Below, one piece after another: positions 8,997 through 20,617 of a DNA stretch of 64,000 bases. This DNA is from Trichomonas vaginalis G3. Lineage: Eukaryota > Parabasalia > Trichomonadida > Trichomonadidae. The notes beneath the pieces were generated by a model that did not search any database, was not told the origin of the DNA, and saw only the letters and a program-made list of their open reading frames with translations. A program made the position numbers and the translations under genes. Within the stretch, counting starts at the first letter, position 1. Every line of letters begins with the position of its first letter. The stretch is taken from the NCBI RefSeq assembly GCF_026262505.1, contig NC_067203.1, forward strand, positions 18,829,411-18,893,410, given 5' to 3'.

Positions 8997-9751
8997 TCCT
9001 GTATATTTTTGAATATATTTTTTTAATTAAAGTTCTCAAAAGTATTATCAAAAGTGATTTTTTAAAAATATCTCCAATTAATTAACTAATTAAAAGTATT
9101 ATATTTTTAAAATTAAATAGTTTTTCAATTTTTTTGAAGGAATTGAGATACTTCCCACGACAATAAAATTGAGAGGTTTACATTATGACTGATCTTAGCA
9201 TGCAACAATTATTGGGAAAAGCTTTGCTCTTTCGAAAATTATGCCAAATGTAAATTGGAATTAGTTAAATTGATATGTTGTAATACTCTAATTATGTTTC
9301 AGGTCTTATGTATAAATGGCATTTCCCATCGATATTATCATATGATATCATTACTCATTAGATTTTTTGCTTTTTCTCATTTCTGTTGATCGAGAACATA
9401 AAACATTTCTCAAAAAGTTTAGATAAAGCTTATTTCTTATAGATAATCATTAATGTTTCTTGATATTTTGAAATTCATATCATCTATTTATGTTTTTGAA
9501 GAAGATTGCTTGTCCATGCATTGTAATCAAAATTATCTCTTCAATGCATATAAGATACATAATGAGCATGTAATATATGAAATAAATCCTTGTATATTCA
9601 TGATTTTTAAACAGAAAGGAACTGAAATATAGTTTTGTTGTTGATTTTATAATAAATTTAAAGATTATTGTCAATATCACTTTGTGAAAGGAAGTTTACA
9701 AAAAAGTGATGCTTTTTCTCATAAAAAGCTTTTTTTATTTCAAAACAAATT
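8997..9751. other. Intergenic upstream of the Furry-like gene
   Basis: AT-rich non-coding sequence. A TCATAAAAAG stretch near 9718 is a possible initiator-type element for the following gene. Nothing else recognised. Confidence 0.5.
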
Positions 9752-12700
9752 ATGGAGAGTCAAGTTTTAAACTCTGCTGACATTCTCCTCTCCATTTTCC
9801 CTTCAATTGAAGATCAGCTGATATGTATCGCCAACAAATTTGAACGCGATTTGTCTGTAGCAGTTGAAAGGAAATCTGGAAAGATAATTTACAACACGCC
9901 AGCCTTAGCATCGCTTTTAACACGCTTCCCACACAGTTACAGTTCATATTCCAAGTGTGTAAACGACTTTGTAGACGTCGGAAGAAACTCACCTGATGCA
10001 GCGATTTCAGTTCTATTCAAATTGCTTCCGATTAGAGCAAAGTGTGATCTTTACCACAGAATTATTCCTAAAATTGCAATGGATCCTGCTTTCGATCAAA
10101 TTCTCGATTTATTTTTAACGTTATTCTTTGCAGATTGTGTTACACAAATTCTTACAGAAAAACCCGATACTAAGTATTACCACTCATTAATACTCATTGG
10201 TTACAAGAATGCTGCAAAGTTTTCAGAAGAGTACGAAGAACCCCTTCGTGTACAAATCGTAAAGCAATTCTCTGTAATCTTCTCGCTTTTATCAATCAAC
10301 CACCTTAACGAATTAATTACAAGATTCAACAATTTCGTTGAAAAATACGATATCGGTTTATCCTTACTTCTCAATCGTTATATTCGCTTATCAGTTACCC
10401 AAGAAGTATCATTTGAAACATACAAACGGTTTATTGATAAATTTGCTGATTTTTCGGATGTTTTAAAGAAAGATCGCAGATCTCTTGATATGTGGGCCGA
10501 AGCATTCTGTTCTTTACTTACACAGATCAAGCCTGAAGCTGCAGATAGCATTAAAGACGCTCTCAAGAAGATTTTCAAAACTGCAAACACAATGGCAAGC
10601 GATAAAGAGACTGTTAAGTGGTATCTCATGCTCTGCTCAGTCATTATCATAAGATACGATGCACTTTACAAGAAGGAATACGCTACTTTCATACAAGAAA
10701 GAATATTAAAGAAGAAAGAACGTCTTAACAAGCTCGAAGCCAAGTTAAACTCATTCCTTATCATTATTCGTGGTCCGAACTCGTCAAGAAGTACTCAATT
10801 CTGGGAGTGGGGACAATATAATGCGACAGCTCATCATGGCATTGAAATTTCATTCATTAATGATCCAACTCAGAAACAGGACGCTCCAGATTCATACACA
10901 AACATGTTTTTCGACCACTTTGTCGCTGATAATCCGATCGAAAAATTCCCAGATGTCGTTGGAGACATATTAGTTAATTTTGCCTCAAGAGATTTCAATC
11001 ACTTTATGCTGACAACCATTCCTAATTTGATTGCAAAGCTCGGAGAAGAGAGATCTATGTTATCTCTTCACGCCTGCCTTTCACAGCTTGTTGATACCCA
11101 CGCAAAATTCGCTGGATGGGCTCAGAGTTCGCCTCTTAACAAGAAGATCCGTGTTGACGTTAACATTCACTCATTCTTCATGCAAATTAAGTCTTTGCTG
11201 CTTAAATCCATAGATAAGATCACTCCACAAGAGTTCACAAATGACGCTTACTGCTTTGAACTCGATGAATCCCCTGATGTTCCTGTATTTAGTTTACCAT
11301 ATTCCACATCTCCACTTTCAGAGGCCACTAAGTCGAGAATTGCTCATTCCACAGAGATTGTAACAAAAGCTCTCGAAGAATGGGAGTTCGCAGATAACTC
11401 TATTGGTTATGATTTGACAATCGACTTTTCTACATATGAATCCACCACAAAGAACGAGAGATTTACCATCAAGATGCTCTCATTCCTTCCTATCATCATC
11501 AATACTTCCGATTTATCTGCGCACGACAGAATTGAGAATCTTTTAACGACAGTTTTATCTTCTTCTCGCTCCATTTCATACTACGCTTTACGTGTTATCA
11601 ATCAGATCTTCATTGTCAACGAATCAGCCCGTATTATCATATACAATGCGATCATAAACAAAATCCTCAGTACAATCAACAGGCACCACGTATTTATTCT
11701 TATCCAGTTCTTAGTTAAACTCCTCGATAAGACATTACCACTCGATACAAACAAAGAACAAAACGAGAATTTTGTTATCGAGTGCCAATCTCTGTTTTTG
11801 CTCTTAATGTGCTACCACATTGTCGAAATCCGTGAACTAGCACTCAACTTCATAGAGAAAATCCAGAGATTCGCTTCTGGAATGGAAATAGAAGTTCCGA
11901 TATTTGATACTTTGAACGATAACTCATCATTAATATCCGCAGCCGTCAGATCCCACATCTATGTCCACAATACGAGCCGTCTCGATACTCCTCCTCCAAC
12001 AGATAATCTTTGTACTTATTCCGAAGTGGCAACATCACGTTCTGACAATTTATTCCAGTACTACATCGAAGAAAGCATGTGTGCTCTCCAAAGACCAAAC
12101 TGTATCCCTGTTCTCATCCGAACACATCAAATTATTACACAAGCAATGAGTTTATTTGGAGATTGCCTACCTTGCGATCTTCCTCCATCCAGGGCCTTGT
12201 TGTACCAGAACTTTTTGACCGTTTTGACCCATACATCTCCTGTATTGAACCCATTAGTCCAAAACAGGATGAAGAACGAGCTGAATCTAGAACAGAACGT
12301 CGCAAACTACAGAAATACGGTGTTTTTCACAACAACAAACGAAAAACACCTCCAACAATTAACGGATAACCGCGATAACGCGATAAAAGTTGCTTCATCA
12401 CTAGTTTCATACTTGAAAGTTGATGAAGAGCATCCAGATCGTGTGAAGAACTCCGTAAACTTCTTCAAGCACATTCATTGGACAATTCTTTGTGATTTAT
12501 TACCTGTTCTTGGCGAATTCGTCCAGAAAGAGCCTGTATCCACTAACATTGACCTGTTATCATACATTTCTGAGATTTTCAGTCTAATTGGCGAGAATTC
12601 CAACATAATGTTTGCTTTGGCAGCGAATGATGATGCGAAGAACGCTTTTGCTAAGTATTTCCAAGCAGCAGAAGCCTATTTCCTCGAAAACAAACTGAAT

Positions 12701-15700
12701 GGAAGTCGCAGATTTACTGATGTCTCTCAAATGAACCAAACAGAGCTTTTATCACGCAAACAAACATGTTTGGCCTATTGCAGAGTTGTCAACTTCTTCC
12801 TTTCCGCACTTACACCCATCAAGATCTATCCAGCGGAAGGCGCCATTCGCATTCCAGAACAAAATCCATGGCTGAAAGAAGGAAACTGGAAAGATTCAGA
12901 GAAAAAGATCACATTGGCGTTTTTAGTCAATTGGGGAAAGTTGAATGATTCAGATAACGCTGATTACTTTGATTTGGCAAATGCCGCATCATTAGCAATC
13001 ATTGCTTTCATCAGAGTCATCAACATCTTCTCTCCTCTCTATGTCATTCCTACTGACTTAGAATCAATTATTATAAACCTGGAAAAGGAAGGACACAACG
13101 CATTGCAATCTATATTAACAACGCATTATGATTACATGATGCCTGTTTTCCTTGGATACGCGTACAACGCACCTCCTGACTTGGCTCCGATGTTTTTCAA
13201 AGCGATTTGCATGCAATTCACGAATCTTTCTCTCGACACGAAAAAGATCATTGCTGATCAGATGATGGAAAGATTCGCTCCTCAAAAACTCGCTGAAAGG
13301 ACATCGTCTTATTTGAGTCTTTCGCCAGGAATAAAGAGAATGGCGAGAGTCAGAACAATGATACAGGATTTAACAGTGAATTTGTCAAACAGAGATTTGG
13401 AATACAACAAACAATTCGCTGAATACGCTGGCAAATTCATTCCTATTTCTTTGATTTACCTTTTGCATGAAGATTTCACTTTGCGTCAGACATCCTTCAA
13501 GTTCCTTCAGAGAATCGCTTGCACGGCACATCATTTGTTGAATACAAACAAAGATGATGGAAAACAAACAGCTTTGTTTGTCAAAAAACTTCAACAATTA
13601 GCACCATCATTTTTCTCAACACATGTTTCGATTACTGTTGATATTATAATGAATGTTGCTGAGTTGTTTGCTGAGTATCTCCCACAAGTAAGCGAAGTCT
13701 TGATACAGGAAGTCTTCACACAAATAACAACAGCTGCAAAAGGTTCTTTAATCAACCAATCAATTAAGGCTACTTTACTTCAGATCACTTCACTTTTCAT
13801 GAGAAATCTTAAACTTGACAAGAACAACAATTGGCCAAGTTCATTTGTTTTTTACACACCTTATTCTCTCATGATGTCATTGCTTGATATTTTGCCATCT
13901 ATTGACCAAAACTCATTTTCACATTATTTAAGTTTGTGGACAAATCTCGCGAACAACGAAGAAAACGCGAATTTGATCATTAAGTTCTTAGTCCAAGCAT
14001 CAAGTGATGTTTCGAATGAAAGGTCTGTTAAAGTAGTTATGTTGCATCTTGCTAAAAGATACTCAAAGAATATAATCGAAGAATTAGTTCATCAACTAAC
14101 ATTTGCTTGTTGGTGGAATAACACGATGCAAGGAAGAATTCAGTCTGATGCTCCTCCATCACATGAAACACAGTCTGTTCAGTCATACATAGCTATTTTG
14201 AAGACATTGACTGATCTTTCACAGGCTTATCCACAAGAAGTTTCTAATTATATACATATAATTGTTAACTTTTGTTTGTTGTTTTATGATATCGATCCTG
14301 CATTGAATGCTGAGTTGATGCTGATTATTCTCTGGTCAATGCCGCAATGCCCTGAATCTCTTGTCTCAATCTTCGCTCCTCCATGCGCTTTGATTTGGTC
14401 GAGAGCTTCTGGAATCGAGTTCACGGAGAATATGAAGAAAGACGACAACTCAGTGTCATTCACACTCAGGCAATACAGAAAAGAACCTGTTTCCATTGTT
14501 GATTTCACAAACCAATTTGTTTCTTTCCTCCGCAAACACAATAAGACGGAACAAGCTTGCGAATGGGGCAAAGAAGCACTTAAATGGGCTTGTGGATGTG
14601 GTAATTTGGAAGTTGCTGGTCGTGCTTGTTTATTGTATTCTGAGATCTTAGAACCATTAGACAGCAACTTAGTTACTGATTTAATCAACGCGTTCAAAGT
14701 TGTCACTGCTTGCAATCCAGATAATACAAGGAGATTCTACATTTCTACAATTATCAAGGCATTGGAAAGTGTTGTTGACATCAAGGCAGAGGATAAAGAA
14801 TTCAAGGATTCTATAGAGAAAATAGCTTTGGTTGTTCATCCTCTTATTAAGTATCCAGAAGAAGAATCATTATGTATTTCCGCATTGGCCATTTTCGCGA
14901 AATACATTTTGTGCGGTGATATTTCCAATGAATTGTTGATTGACACGATTAATTCCATTGCTCCTTTGTTTGGATGTTTGTCAAGACAAGAAGCGTTGAT
15001 TGGCATCCTCCTTGCGATTTTCAGCAAGATGAAAGACAGGACAGACACAAAGATGCCATTGACTTTGTTCACATTCTTCCTGCCAACGATTTTCAAGATG
15101 GTTTCCGCACAACAAAACATTCAGCCTTATACAAGTGTTGTCACCGATGACACTGAAATCAAGAGTGTTTTGGAGTCATTGTTAATGATAGCACAATGCA
15201 AGTGCTTCAATGAAGATATACAACAATATATCTTCACAACAATTGGCTCATTAACAAAGGAATCAATTCATCCGTCCGCTTTCATTCTTGGTATTGCAAT
15301 GCATTTGATTTCTATTGATGCAAAAAGTGTCATGGATGCAGCACCACTTTTCACATCATTAGTTTATCATTCTTCTCCTGACATGATGAGCGCAGTGTTC
15401 AGCACAATCAGTTCTATCATTGAAGCATCAAATTGCGCTGCTCCTTTCTCAGCAATTGTCGAATTCTCAACAAGAATCGCTTCGATCGAAGCTGTTAAAG
15501 TTCAGGAAGCTTTCTTGAGAGATTCCCAAAATCCTGATAAACAGAAGATTGCTGGGCAACAAATCTACGCAATTGTTGAGCACAGGAAATGGTCTGATAT
15601 TGTGAAGATAATTGGAGATCCAACATTCACTACAATAAGCGGAGATTCTGCTTTGGACAAACCAATTCCAATGGCTCCAATTGATGAAGACCTTTGGAAG

Positions 15701-15889
15701 GAAGAAAAGGCGCAGAAGGCAAAGGAAGCTGTCCAGGACATCATTGTTCAGCCATTCACTGGAACAAAGAAGATAATGGATGACATGAGAGTTGCTGCTC
15801 TTTATAAGGAAGGTGGTGAAATTCAGGTAGACAGAACAATCGGTGGATATTTGTCTTATAAGAATGCTCTCAAAGATATTCAAGAATAA
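9752..15889 (+). CDS. Furry/Tao3/Mor2-like giant HEAT-repeat scaffold protein
   Basis: A 2045-residue alpha-helical repeat protein without membrane segments. The architecture (long N-terminal region, HEAT/ARM-like repeats throughout) and a segment around residue 1600 (CEWGKEALKWACGCGNLEV, then a stretch with 'YSEILEPLDSNL') match the conserved central/C-terminal part of Furry-family proteins (Drosophila Furry, yeast Tao3, fission yeast Mor2), which is typically 'WATGC..RH.ACRS.QIF..L..P.D'. Those proteins scaffold NDR kinases and Mob in polarity and cell-shape control. The reading frame is intact over 6.1 kb. Other giant HEAT proteins are an alternative if a profile search fails. The C-terminal 100 residues are Lys/Glu-rich with no known motif. 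Confidence 0.65.
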   Translation: MESQVLNSADILLSIFPSIEDQLICIANKFERDLSVAVERKSGKIIYNTPALASLLTRFPHSYSSYSKCVNDFVDVGRNSPDAAISVLFKLLPIRAKCDLYHRIIPKIAMDPAFDQILDLFLTLFFADCVTQILTEKPDTKYYHSLILIGYKNAAKFSEEYEEPLRVQIVKQFSVIFSLLSINHLNELITRFNNFVEKYDIGLSLLLNRYIRLSVTQEVSFETYKRFIDKFADFSDVLKKDRRSLDMWAEAFCSLLTQIKPEAADSIKDALKKIFKTANTMASDKETVKWYLMLCSVIIIRYDALYKKEYATFIQERILKKKERLNKLEAKLNSFLIIIRGPNSSRSTQFWEWGQYNATAHHGIEISFINDPTQKQDAPDSYTNMFFDHFVADNPIEKFPDVVGDILVNFASRDFNHFMLTTIPNLIAKLGEERSMLSLHACLSQLVDTHAKFAGWAQSSPLNKKIRVDVNIHSFFMQIKSLLLKSIDKITPQEFTNDAYCFELDESPDVPVFSLPYSTSPLSEATKSRIAHSTEIVTKALEEWEFADNSIGYDLTIDFSTYESTTKNERFTIKMLSFLPIIINTSDLSAHDRIENLLTTVLSSSRSISYYALRVINQIFIVNESARIIIYNAIINKILSTINRHHVFILIQFLVKLLDKTLPLDTNKEQNENFVIECQSLFLLLMCYHIVEIRELALNFIEKIQRFASGMEIEVPIFDTLNDNSSLISAAVRSHIYVHNTSRLDTPPPTDNLCTYSEVATSRSDNLFQYYIEESMCALQRPNCIPVLIRTHQIITQAMSLFGDCLPCDLPPSRALLYQNFLTVLTHTSPVLNPLVQNRMKNELNLEQNVANYRNTVFFTTTNEKHLQQLTDNRDNAIKVASSLVSYLKVDEEHPDRVKNSVNFFKHIHWTILCDLLPVLGEFVQKEPVSTNIDLLSYISEIFSLIGENSNIMFALAANDDAKNAFAKYFQAAEAYFLENKLNGSRRFTDVSQMNQTELLSRKQTCLAYCRVVNFFLSALTPIKIYPAEGAIRIPEQNPWLKEGNWKDSEKKITLAFLVNWGKLNDSDNADYFDLANAASLAIIAFIRVINIFSPLYVIPTDLESIIINLEKEGHNALQSILTTHYDYMMPVFLGYAYNAPPDLAPMFFKAICMQFTNLSLDTKKIIADQMMERFAPQKLAERTSSYLSLSPGIKRMARVRTMIQDLTVNLSNRDLEYNKQFAEYAGKFIPISLIYLLHEDFTLRQTSFKFLQRIACTAHHLLNTNKDDGKQTALFVKKLQQLAPSFFSTHVSITVDIIMNVAELFAEYLPQVSEVLIQEVFTQITTAAKGSLINQSIKATLLQITSLFMRNLKLDKNNNWPSSFVFYTPYSLMMSLLDILPSIDQNSFSHYLSLWTNLANNEENANLIIKFLVQASSDVSNERSVKVVMLHLAKRYSKNIIEELVHQLTFACWWNNTMQGRIQSDAPPSHETQSVQSYIAILKTLTDLSQAYPQEVSNYIHIIVNFCLLFYDIDPALNAELMLIILWSMPQCPESLVSIFAPPCALIWSRASGIEFTENMKKDDNSVSFTLRQYRKEPVSIVDFTNQFVSFLRKHNKTEQACEWGKEALKWACGCGNLEVAGRACLLYSEILEPLDSNLVTDLINAFKVVTACNPDNTRRFYISTIIKALESVVDIKAEDKEFKDSIEKIALVVHPLIKYPEEESLCISALAIFAKYILCGDISNELLIDTINSIAPLFGCLSRQEALIGILLAIFSKMKDRTDTKMPLTLFTFFLPTIFKMVSAQQNIQPYTSVVTDDTEIKSVLESLLMIAQCKCFNEDIQQYIFTTIGSLTKESIHPSAFILGIAMHLISIDAKSVMDAAPLFTSLVYHSSPDMMSAVFSTISSIIEASNCAAPFSAIVEFSTRIASIEAVKVQEAFLRDSQNPDKQKIAGQQIYAIVEHRKWSDIVKIIGDPTFTTISGDSALDKPIPMAPIDEDLWKEEKAQKAKEAVQDIIVQPFTGTKKIMDDMRVAALYKEGGEIQVDRTIGGYLSYKNALKDIQE

Positions 15890-16833
15890 TCATGATTTTT
15901 TTTAGTTTATTTTATTAAAAAACAAGTAAAATTTTTATTTTTTTCCTTAATTATATTTCTTACCAACAAGTAATGGATCGTTTCAGTGTGCTTAGGATTC
16001 GATGATATTTCAAAATGAACTATAGTTTTAATTGAATCATATGATCTCAAGCGTCGTAATGAGAAATTGGAAATGAATGGTATATGTATCTTTTAATATT
16101 TTAAGTTTATTTCACATTAAGACTGACCAAAATGCGTTAATTCTATGATTCCTTATCTAATATACCATAAAATACAGCACCATTCTTATGAAATGAAATA
16201 TGAATGCCCATAAAAATTGTGATAATGCTTTGAGAAAATTGAGGACGGATGAATCGCCTAAATTGAGTTATCTGAATCGATTTAACTGAAAACATGCTAG
16301 TTTAGCTTAAAACTTATAGTTTTCAATTCATTATTTAATTTGTCCGATGTTTATATGAATAAAAAAGCAGTAAACTAGTGAATATACTGTTAGTTAATTA
16401 TAATTTAGAGTAAATTACTATTCAATGCGGCGAAATAAAAGTCACAAAAAAATTCGCGTTATATTTTTTCAAGTCGCCTACGTAAATCAAGTTATATAAA
16501 GACTCATTAATGCGTACATTAATATTTATTTACTCTTTTTTTGATCTCAATGAGTTGATGTTTTTTATATCGGCTTTTCTGAAATTTTACTCAAAATCAA
16601 ATAAACGATGACCAAAATCGCTCTCAAAAATTTAAATTGAGGGGAGACACAAATTAGATATTTATTTTTTGATGATCATGGAATGAACAGAATAAGCAGT
16701 ATGTTTTATTAAAATCATGATTGGCTTCATTCTCAATCTATGGCCTAGATTTCATTCAATTTCTTTTTTAAATGAGCATTGAAATTTTGATATGAATAAA
16801 AGTCATCATTCTTTTTAGCTTCCCATTAGTACT
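15890..16833. other. Intergenic, no gene recognised
   Basis: AT-rich, about 940 bases. Nothing with coding character on either strand and no strong inverted repeat. The last bases (TTAGCTTCCCATTAGTACT before the ATG at 16834) contain a CCATTAG stretch that weakly recalls an initiator. Confidence 0.5.
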
Positions 16834-17340
16834 ATGCTCCGCAACACATTCGGATTTGCACATGATAATGACTACATGCCTCTCATGAACGGAAACAAAG
16901 CGTACATCCGTGTTGAGTCTGTCAACACTGGTGGTTTTCCTGTATCAAACAAAACATCCCTTATTGCATGTGTTGGTCCAAGAACATCATTCATGAGACA
17001 TCAAGCAGAGTTTACACCAAAGACATCTCCATCAAATACATGGGAATTCAAGTATAATGATCCATCTAAGTCATCTTTTGTTTTCTGCCTTTTCAAGAAG
17101 CATTTATTCGGAGGTGATGAAGAAATTGGAGAGATTGAACTCCGCCTCTCTGGATTTGAACCAAATACTGTTGTTCGCAGTGAATTCACACTCAAAAGTC
17201 CAAACTCAAAAATGGTTCCAGCCACTGCTATCATCAGTGTTCACCTTTGTGAAGATGGAAGTTTCCCATTCTGTGCTCCACTTGATGGCAAGGTTCTTTC
17301 AAACCCAGAAATCCAGCACTCAAAGACTTATTTCAAATAA
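16834..17340 (+). CDS. C2-like beta-sandwich protein
   Basis: A 168-residue cytosolic protein rich in beta strands with no signal peptide or membrane segment. Its pattern (an N-terminal strand AYIRVESVNTGG, a middle WEFKYNDPSKSSFVFCLFKK, then EEIGEIELRLSGFEPN and a closing strand TAIISVHLCEDG) fits a single C2 or C2-like fold. The cluster of Ca2+-binding Asp residues expected for a Ca2+-dependent C2 domain is not evident, so membrane binding may be Ca2+-independent or lost. The fold call is by pattern only. Confidence 0.5.
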   Translation: MLRNTFGFAHDNDYMPLMNGNKAYIRVESVNTGGFPVSNKTSLIACVGPRTSFMRHQAEFTPKTSPSNTWEFKYNDPSKSSFVFCLFKKHLFGGDEEIGEIELRLSGFEPNTVVRSEFTLKSPNSKMVPATAIISVHLCEDGSFPFCAPLDGKVLSNPEIQHSKTYFK

Positions 17341-18661
17341 GAATATAATTATATAGCAAAAAGGGAATTTAATATATTATTTTTGCTAATGTCATATAAT
17401 AAAGAACACTATCTGTTTAATTTTTTCTATAAAATCGAAAAAAACAAAATGAAAATTTTGTTACCTTTTTATTTTCAAAAAGTATGGCATAATATAGATA
17501 ACTTTGTTTATTTACACACAAATGAACCTTTTATCCAAGCATAAACTCTTTAATATACCTTCATCTTTTTAAATATTGTTTTAAAGGACTGAGCATTAAT
17601 GATATAGCTATATAAATAAATTTTGGAATGAAATATTTATTCATGCATGCGTTTTATAGAAAAGATATTTCATCAATATTATGAAGAAGCTATTTAAGCT
17701 TGAATGTGCTTAGTATAATACTGATCATCTCCATCCATAATAAAAACTTGCAGCGAATAAAGAAATTACACATAATTTTCGATAAATAATTTGTTTAATT
17801 CAAATTTAGTCAATACAAAGAATCTAAATCATTTCGAAGGAAATCAAAATTGAAACTAGCTAATTTGAATGTGAGTTGAAAGAATTAAAGAAATTTAAAG
17901 AATAATTTCACAAAGTAATTCTATTCTATCAAGATATAACCAAAATCTGACCTCAAATTGCAAAAATCATTATTATAAATTATTTCTTGTAAATGCCAAA
18001 TACTTGAATATTGTTTGACCCGTCAAAATTTATAATTTCAGTGTAAGAGCCGATAACTTCATCATCAAATGACATGAAAGGGTGAAAAGACAAATGAACT
18101 TATGGCGAATCAGCACATGTATAAATAGTTCTTCTCAGTTGTTTGATCTCTTGAATTCAAACTCTATTTTTTGGAAATTTATTTTGATTATTCCAAAGAA
18201 ACACTGCAAGCGTAAATGATACATTATAGTATGAGCTATATATTTCAAATTGATAATAAATAAGAATAATTGCTGGCACAATAATTCGGATTTGAACTTA
18301 CAAAATGAATTTTTTCTGAGATGTCTACCAAATATTCTTCAGAAGAATTTCTTCAGAAGAATTTCTTCTATAGAATTACGGACTGTGTGCTATATGATTT
18401 CATCAAAATAAATTTCACTCTATCAAATGATTCATTCTCAAAAATTCAATTGCTTGTATGAAAATAAACTGATAATCAAAATGCGTAGGTGTCTCAATTG
18501 TAATATGGAAGTTCAAAGAAAAAAAGTATTGAAACTGAAACCGCCAAGAAATCGAAAAATTATAATTGATATAACACCCATCATCCATTATTTAATTTTT
18601 AGAAAATGGTTCGCTATCGGCTATTATTTACAACATTCAAATTCATCTGAAAAAAGGAAAT
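17341..18661. other. Intergenic, with possible decayed 5' part of the transporter gene
   Basis: AT-rich, about 1.3 kb. Short tandem ttcttcagaagaa palindromes lie at 18344-18372. The stretch 18427-18660 has, in another frame than the transporter, a peptide with CLNCNMEV and KVLKLKPPRNRKIIIDI that could be the eroded N-terminus of the following gene. It is not called as a separate gene. Confidence 0.4.
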
Positions 18662-20038
18662 ATGGCTAAATGGCTTGCTCCACTGATAATTTTCCTTGTT
18701 TCAATGGTACTTATGCTTGGATGTGCAGTCATTAAGCCAGCTGTTGTCATAAAGATTAAGAAAGTCGATTTTACATTAGATACATTTTGGATTCCACCTT
18801 TCATAGCAGCAATTATATGTCTTGCGTGCCAATTTATTCCTGCTGTAGATGCATTTCGATCTCTTTGGCGGTTTTCGACCCTAAATCCTGTAGGAATTAT
18901 TATTCTTGTATTTTCAAACGTTTATATTAGTAAGTTCTTAGATACAACAGGATTCTTCAAAATGGCTGCAACATAGACAATCATGAAATCAGGCAAGTCT
19001 GGAACAAAATTATATTTTATTATCTATTTTACAGTTGCAATTATTACAATTGTATCATCAAACGATGTAGCTATTCTTACATTTACACCCTTTGTTACTT
19101 ATTTTGCTAGAGCTGCTGGAATTAACCCGTTACCTTATTTATTTTGTCAATTTATGTCTGCAAACAGCTGGGGTATAATGCCGATTATATCTAATCCAAC
19201 AAACATTGTTATCGGTACTGGTTTTGGTCAATCATTCGGTGTTTATGTAAAATATGCTGCAATTCCTTGTATTTTTGGTGGAATGACACCATGTATTATG
19301 TTGTATCTTATGTTCAAGAAGCAAATCACAAAAGAATTCATGATGAAAGAAAAATTACCAGAACCGAAGTCATTAATCAATAACAGATTCGATATGTGGG
19401 TTGGTGTATTCTTCCTTGCAGCTACAGTTGTTTTCATGGCTTGCAGCTCAATTCCTGGCTTCAGTATTGAACTTTGGCAAATTGCAGGAATTATGGCAGC
19501 AATTCTTTTAGTTTATAACATAATTATAGATGTATGGAGATATATTAAAGATAAACAATCTCCAAAACTGAAAGAAATCTTAGCAACTCTTCCTTATTCA
19601 ATTATTCCATTTTTATTATCACTTTTTATATTGGTAAGCAACCTCACTGGTACGGGGTTGTTCCAAATCATTGGAAGCAACATAGCAAAGCTCACAAATA
19701 TCTCAACTCCAATCGCTGTAACGATATTTGATGTAATTGCTACAATTTTCGGAAATGCATTGAATAATATTCCGATGTCTGTATCAATGGTACCAATTAT
19801 ACAAGCAACAGATAATAATAAACCTCTTGGATCCATTTACGCCGCAATTATTGGAGCAAATTTAATTGCTCTTCTTACTCCGCTTGGATCTCTTGCAGGA
19901 ATCATGTGGATAGCTCTTTTAAGAGGTAACCATGTTAAAATTGGCTTCTCCGATTTCATGAAAATCGGATTTATTGTTACACCAACTGCACTCGCTTTGT
20001 CTTTGAGTGCATTGATGATAATTTTGTTGTTGTGGTAA
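18662..20038 (+). pseudogene. ArsB/NhaD-superfamily ion transporter with in-frame TAG
   Basis: Two open frames, 18662-18976 and 18983-20038, lie in the same frame and are separated only by a TAG at 18974-18976 and one further codon before the next Met region. Together they form a multi-TM transporter (roughly 10-11 hydrophobic segments). The two hallmark motifs of the ion transporter superfamily are present: SNDVAILTFTPF in the first half and GNALNNIPMSVSM in the second. This family includes ArsB arsenite, NhaD and divalent-anion transporters; the substrate here is unknown. The stop falls in a hydrophilic linker between TM segments. The rest of the frame is free of stops, so the loss is recent, or the codon is read through, or it is a sequence error. 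A frameshifted N-terminal extension upstream is possible. Confidence 0.75.
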
Positions 20039-20617
20039 TGTTTATTAGTGTATATGTGTTTTTTCTCTCTTTTTTTTAATAAATGTATATTGTTAGAAAT
20101 TTCTCTTAAATTGTGACTTTTTCTTTATGAAACTGGAGTATATTAAGATTAAAATATGGATATAAACCACTTATCCTCAAATTCTATCTCAAAACTGGAA
20201 AAACGTATCCCATCTTTTATTAGAAAATTATGGATTGCAAACCATTGATTGGAATTCAACTGTCAGTTGGATTTCGTTTCTGTTCAAAATACATGAAATT
20301 TTGGATTTCCTAAATTCTCTTGTTTTAGAAAGCTAATATAAAGTAATTTCGCAGTTTACACTCTTTTTACACAATTTAAGGGTGCACTAACGCTCATCTG
20401 ACTTTAGTTCAAATTGAATTAGCCTTAAACAGTGTTATTGAAGGTCATGTCATACAGGTGTAAGTGCATCCTTTGTCAAAAATCTCAAAACTCGATGTTC
20501 TTGTATGGATAAGAAATTGATAATGGTAAAATTTTATTTCTCTACTTGCATGGAAGTATTTTGATCCTATTAACAAACAAATATGATTATAAAATATTAT
20601 AATTTTGCATTTTGTGA
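20039..20617. other. Intergenic, no gene recognised
   Basis: AT-rich gap between two convergent genes. An imperfect inverted repeat with outer arms near 20380 (gggtgcact) and 20472 (agtgcatcc) is present but too weak to interpret. No tRNA fold seen. Confidence 0.5.

Noticed and set aside
14284..14715. 143-residue minus-strand frame inside the Furry-like gene
   Set aside because: Shadow of the long gene on the other strand.
18427..18669. 80-residue separate gene upstream of the transporter
   Set aside because: It overlaps the transporter start in another frame and looks more like an eroded N-terminus.
20380..20475. RNA gene with outer arms gggtgcact/agtgcatcc
   Set aside because: The inner part does not pair well and no known RNA motif fits.
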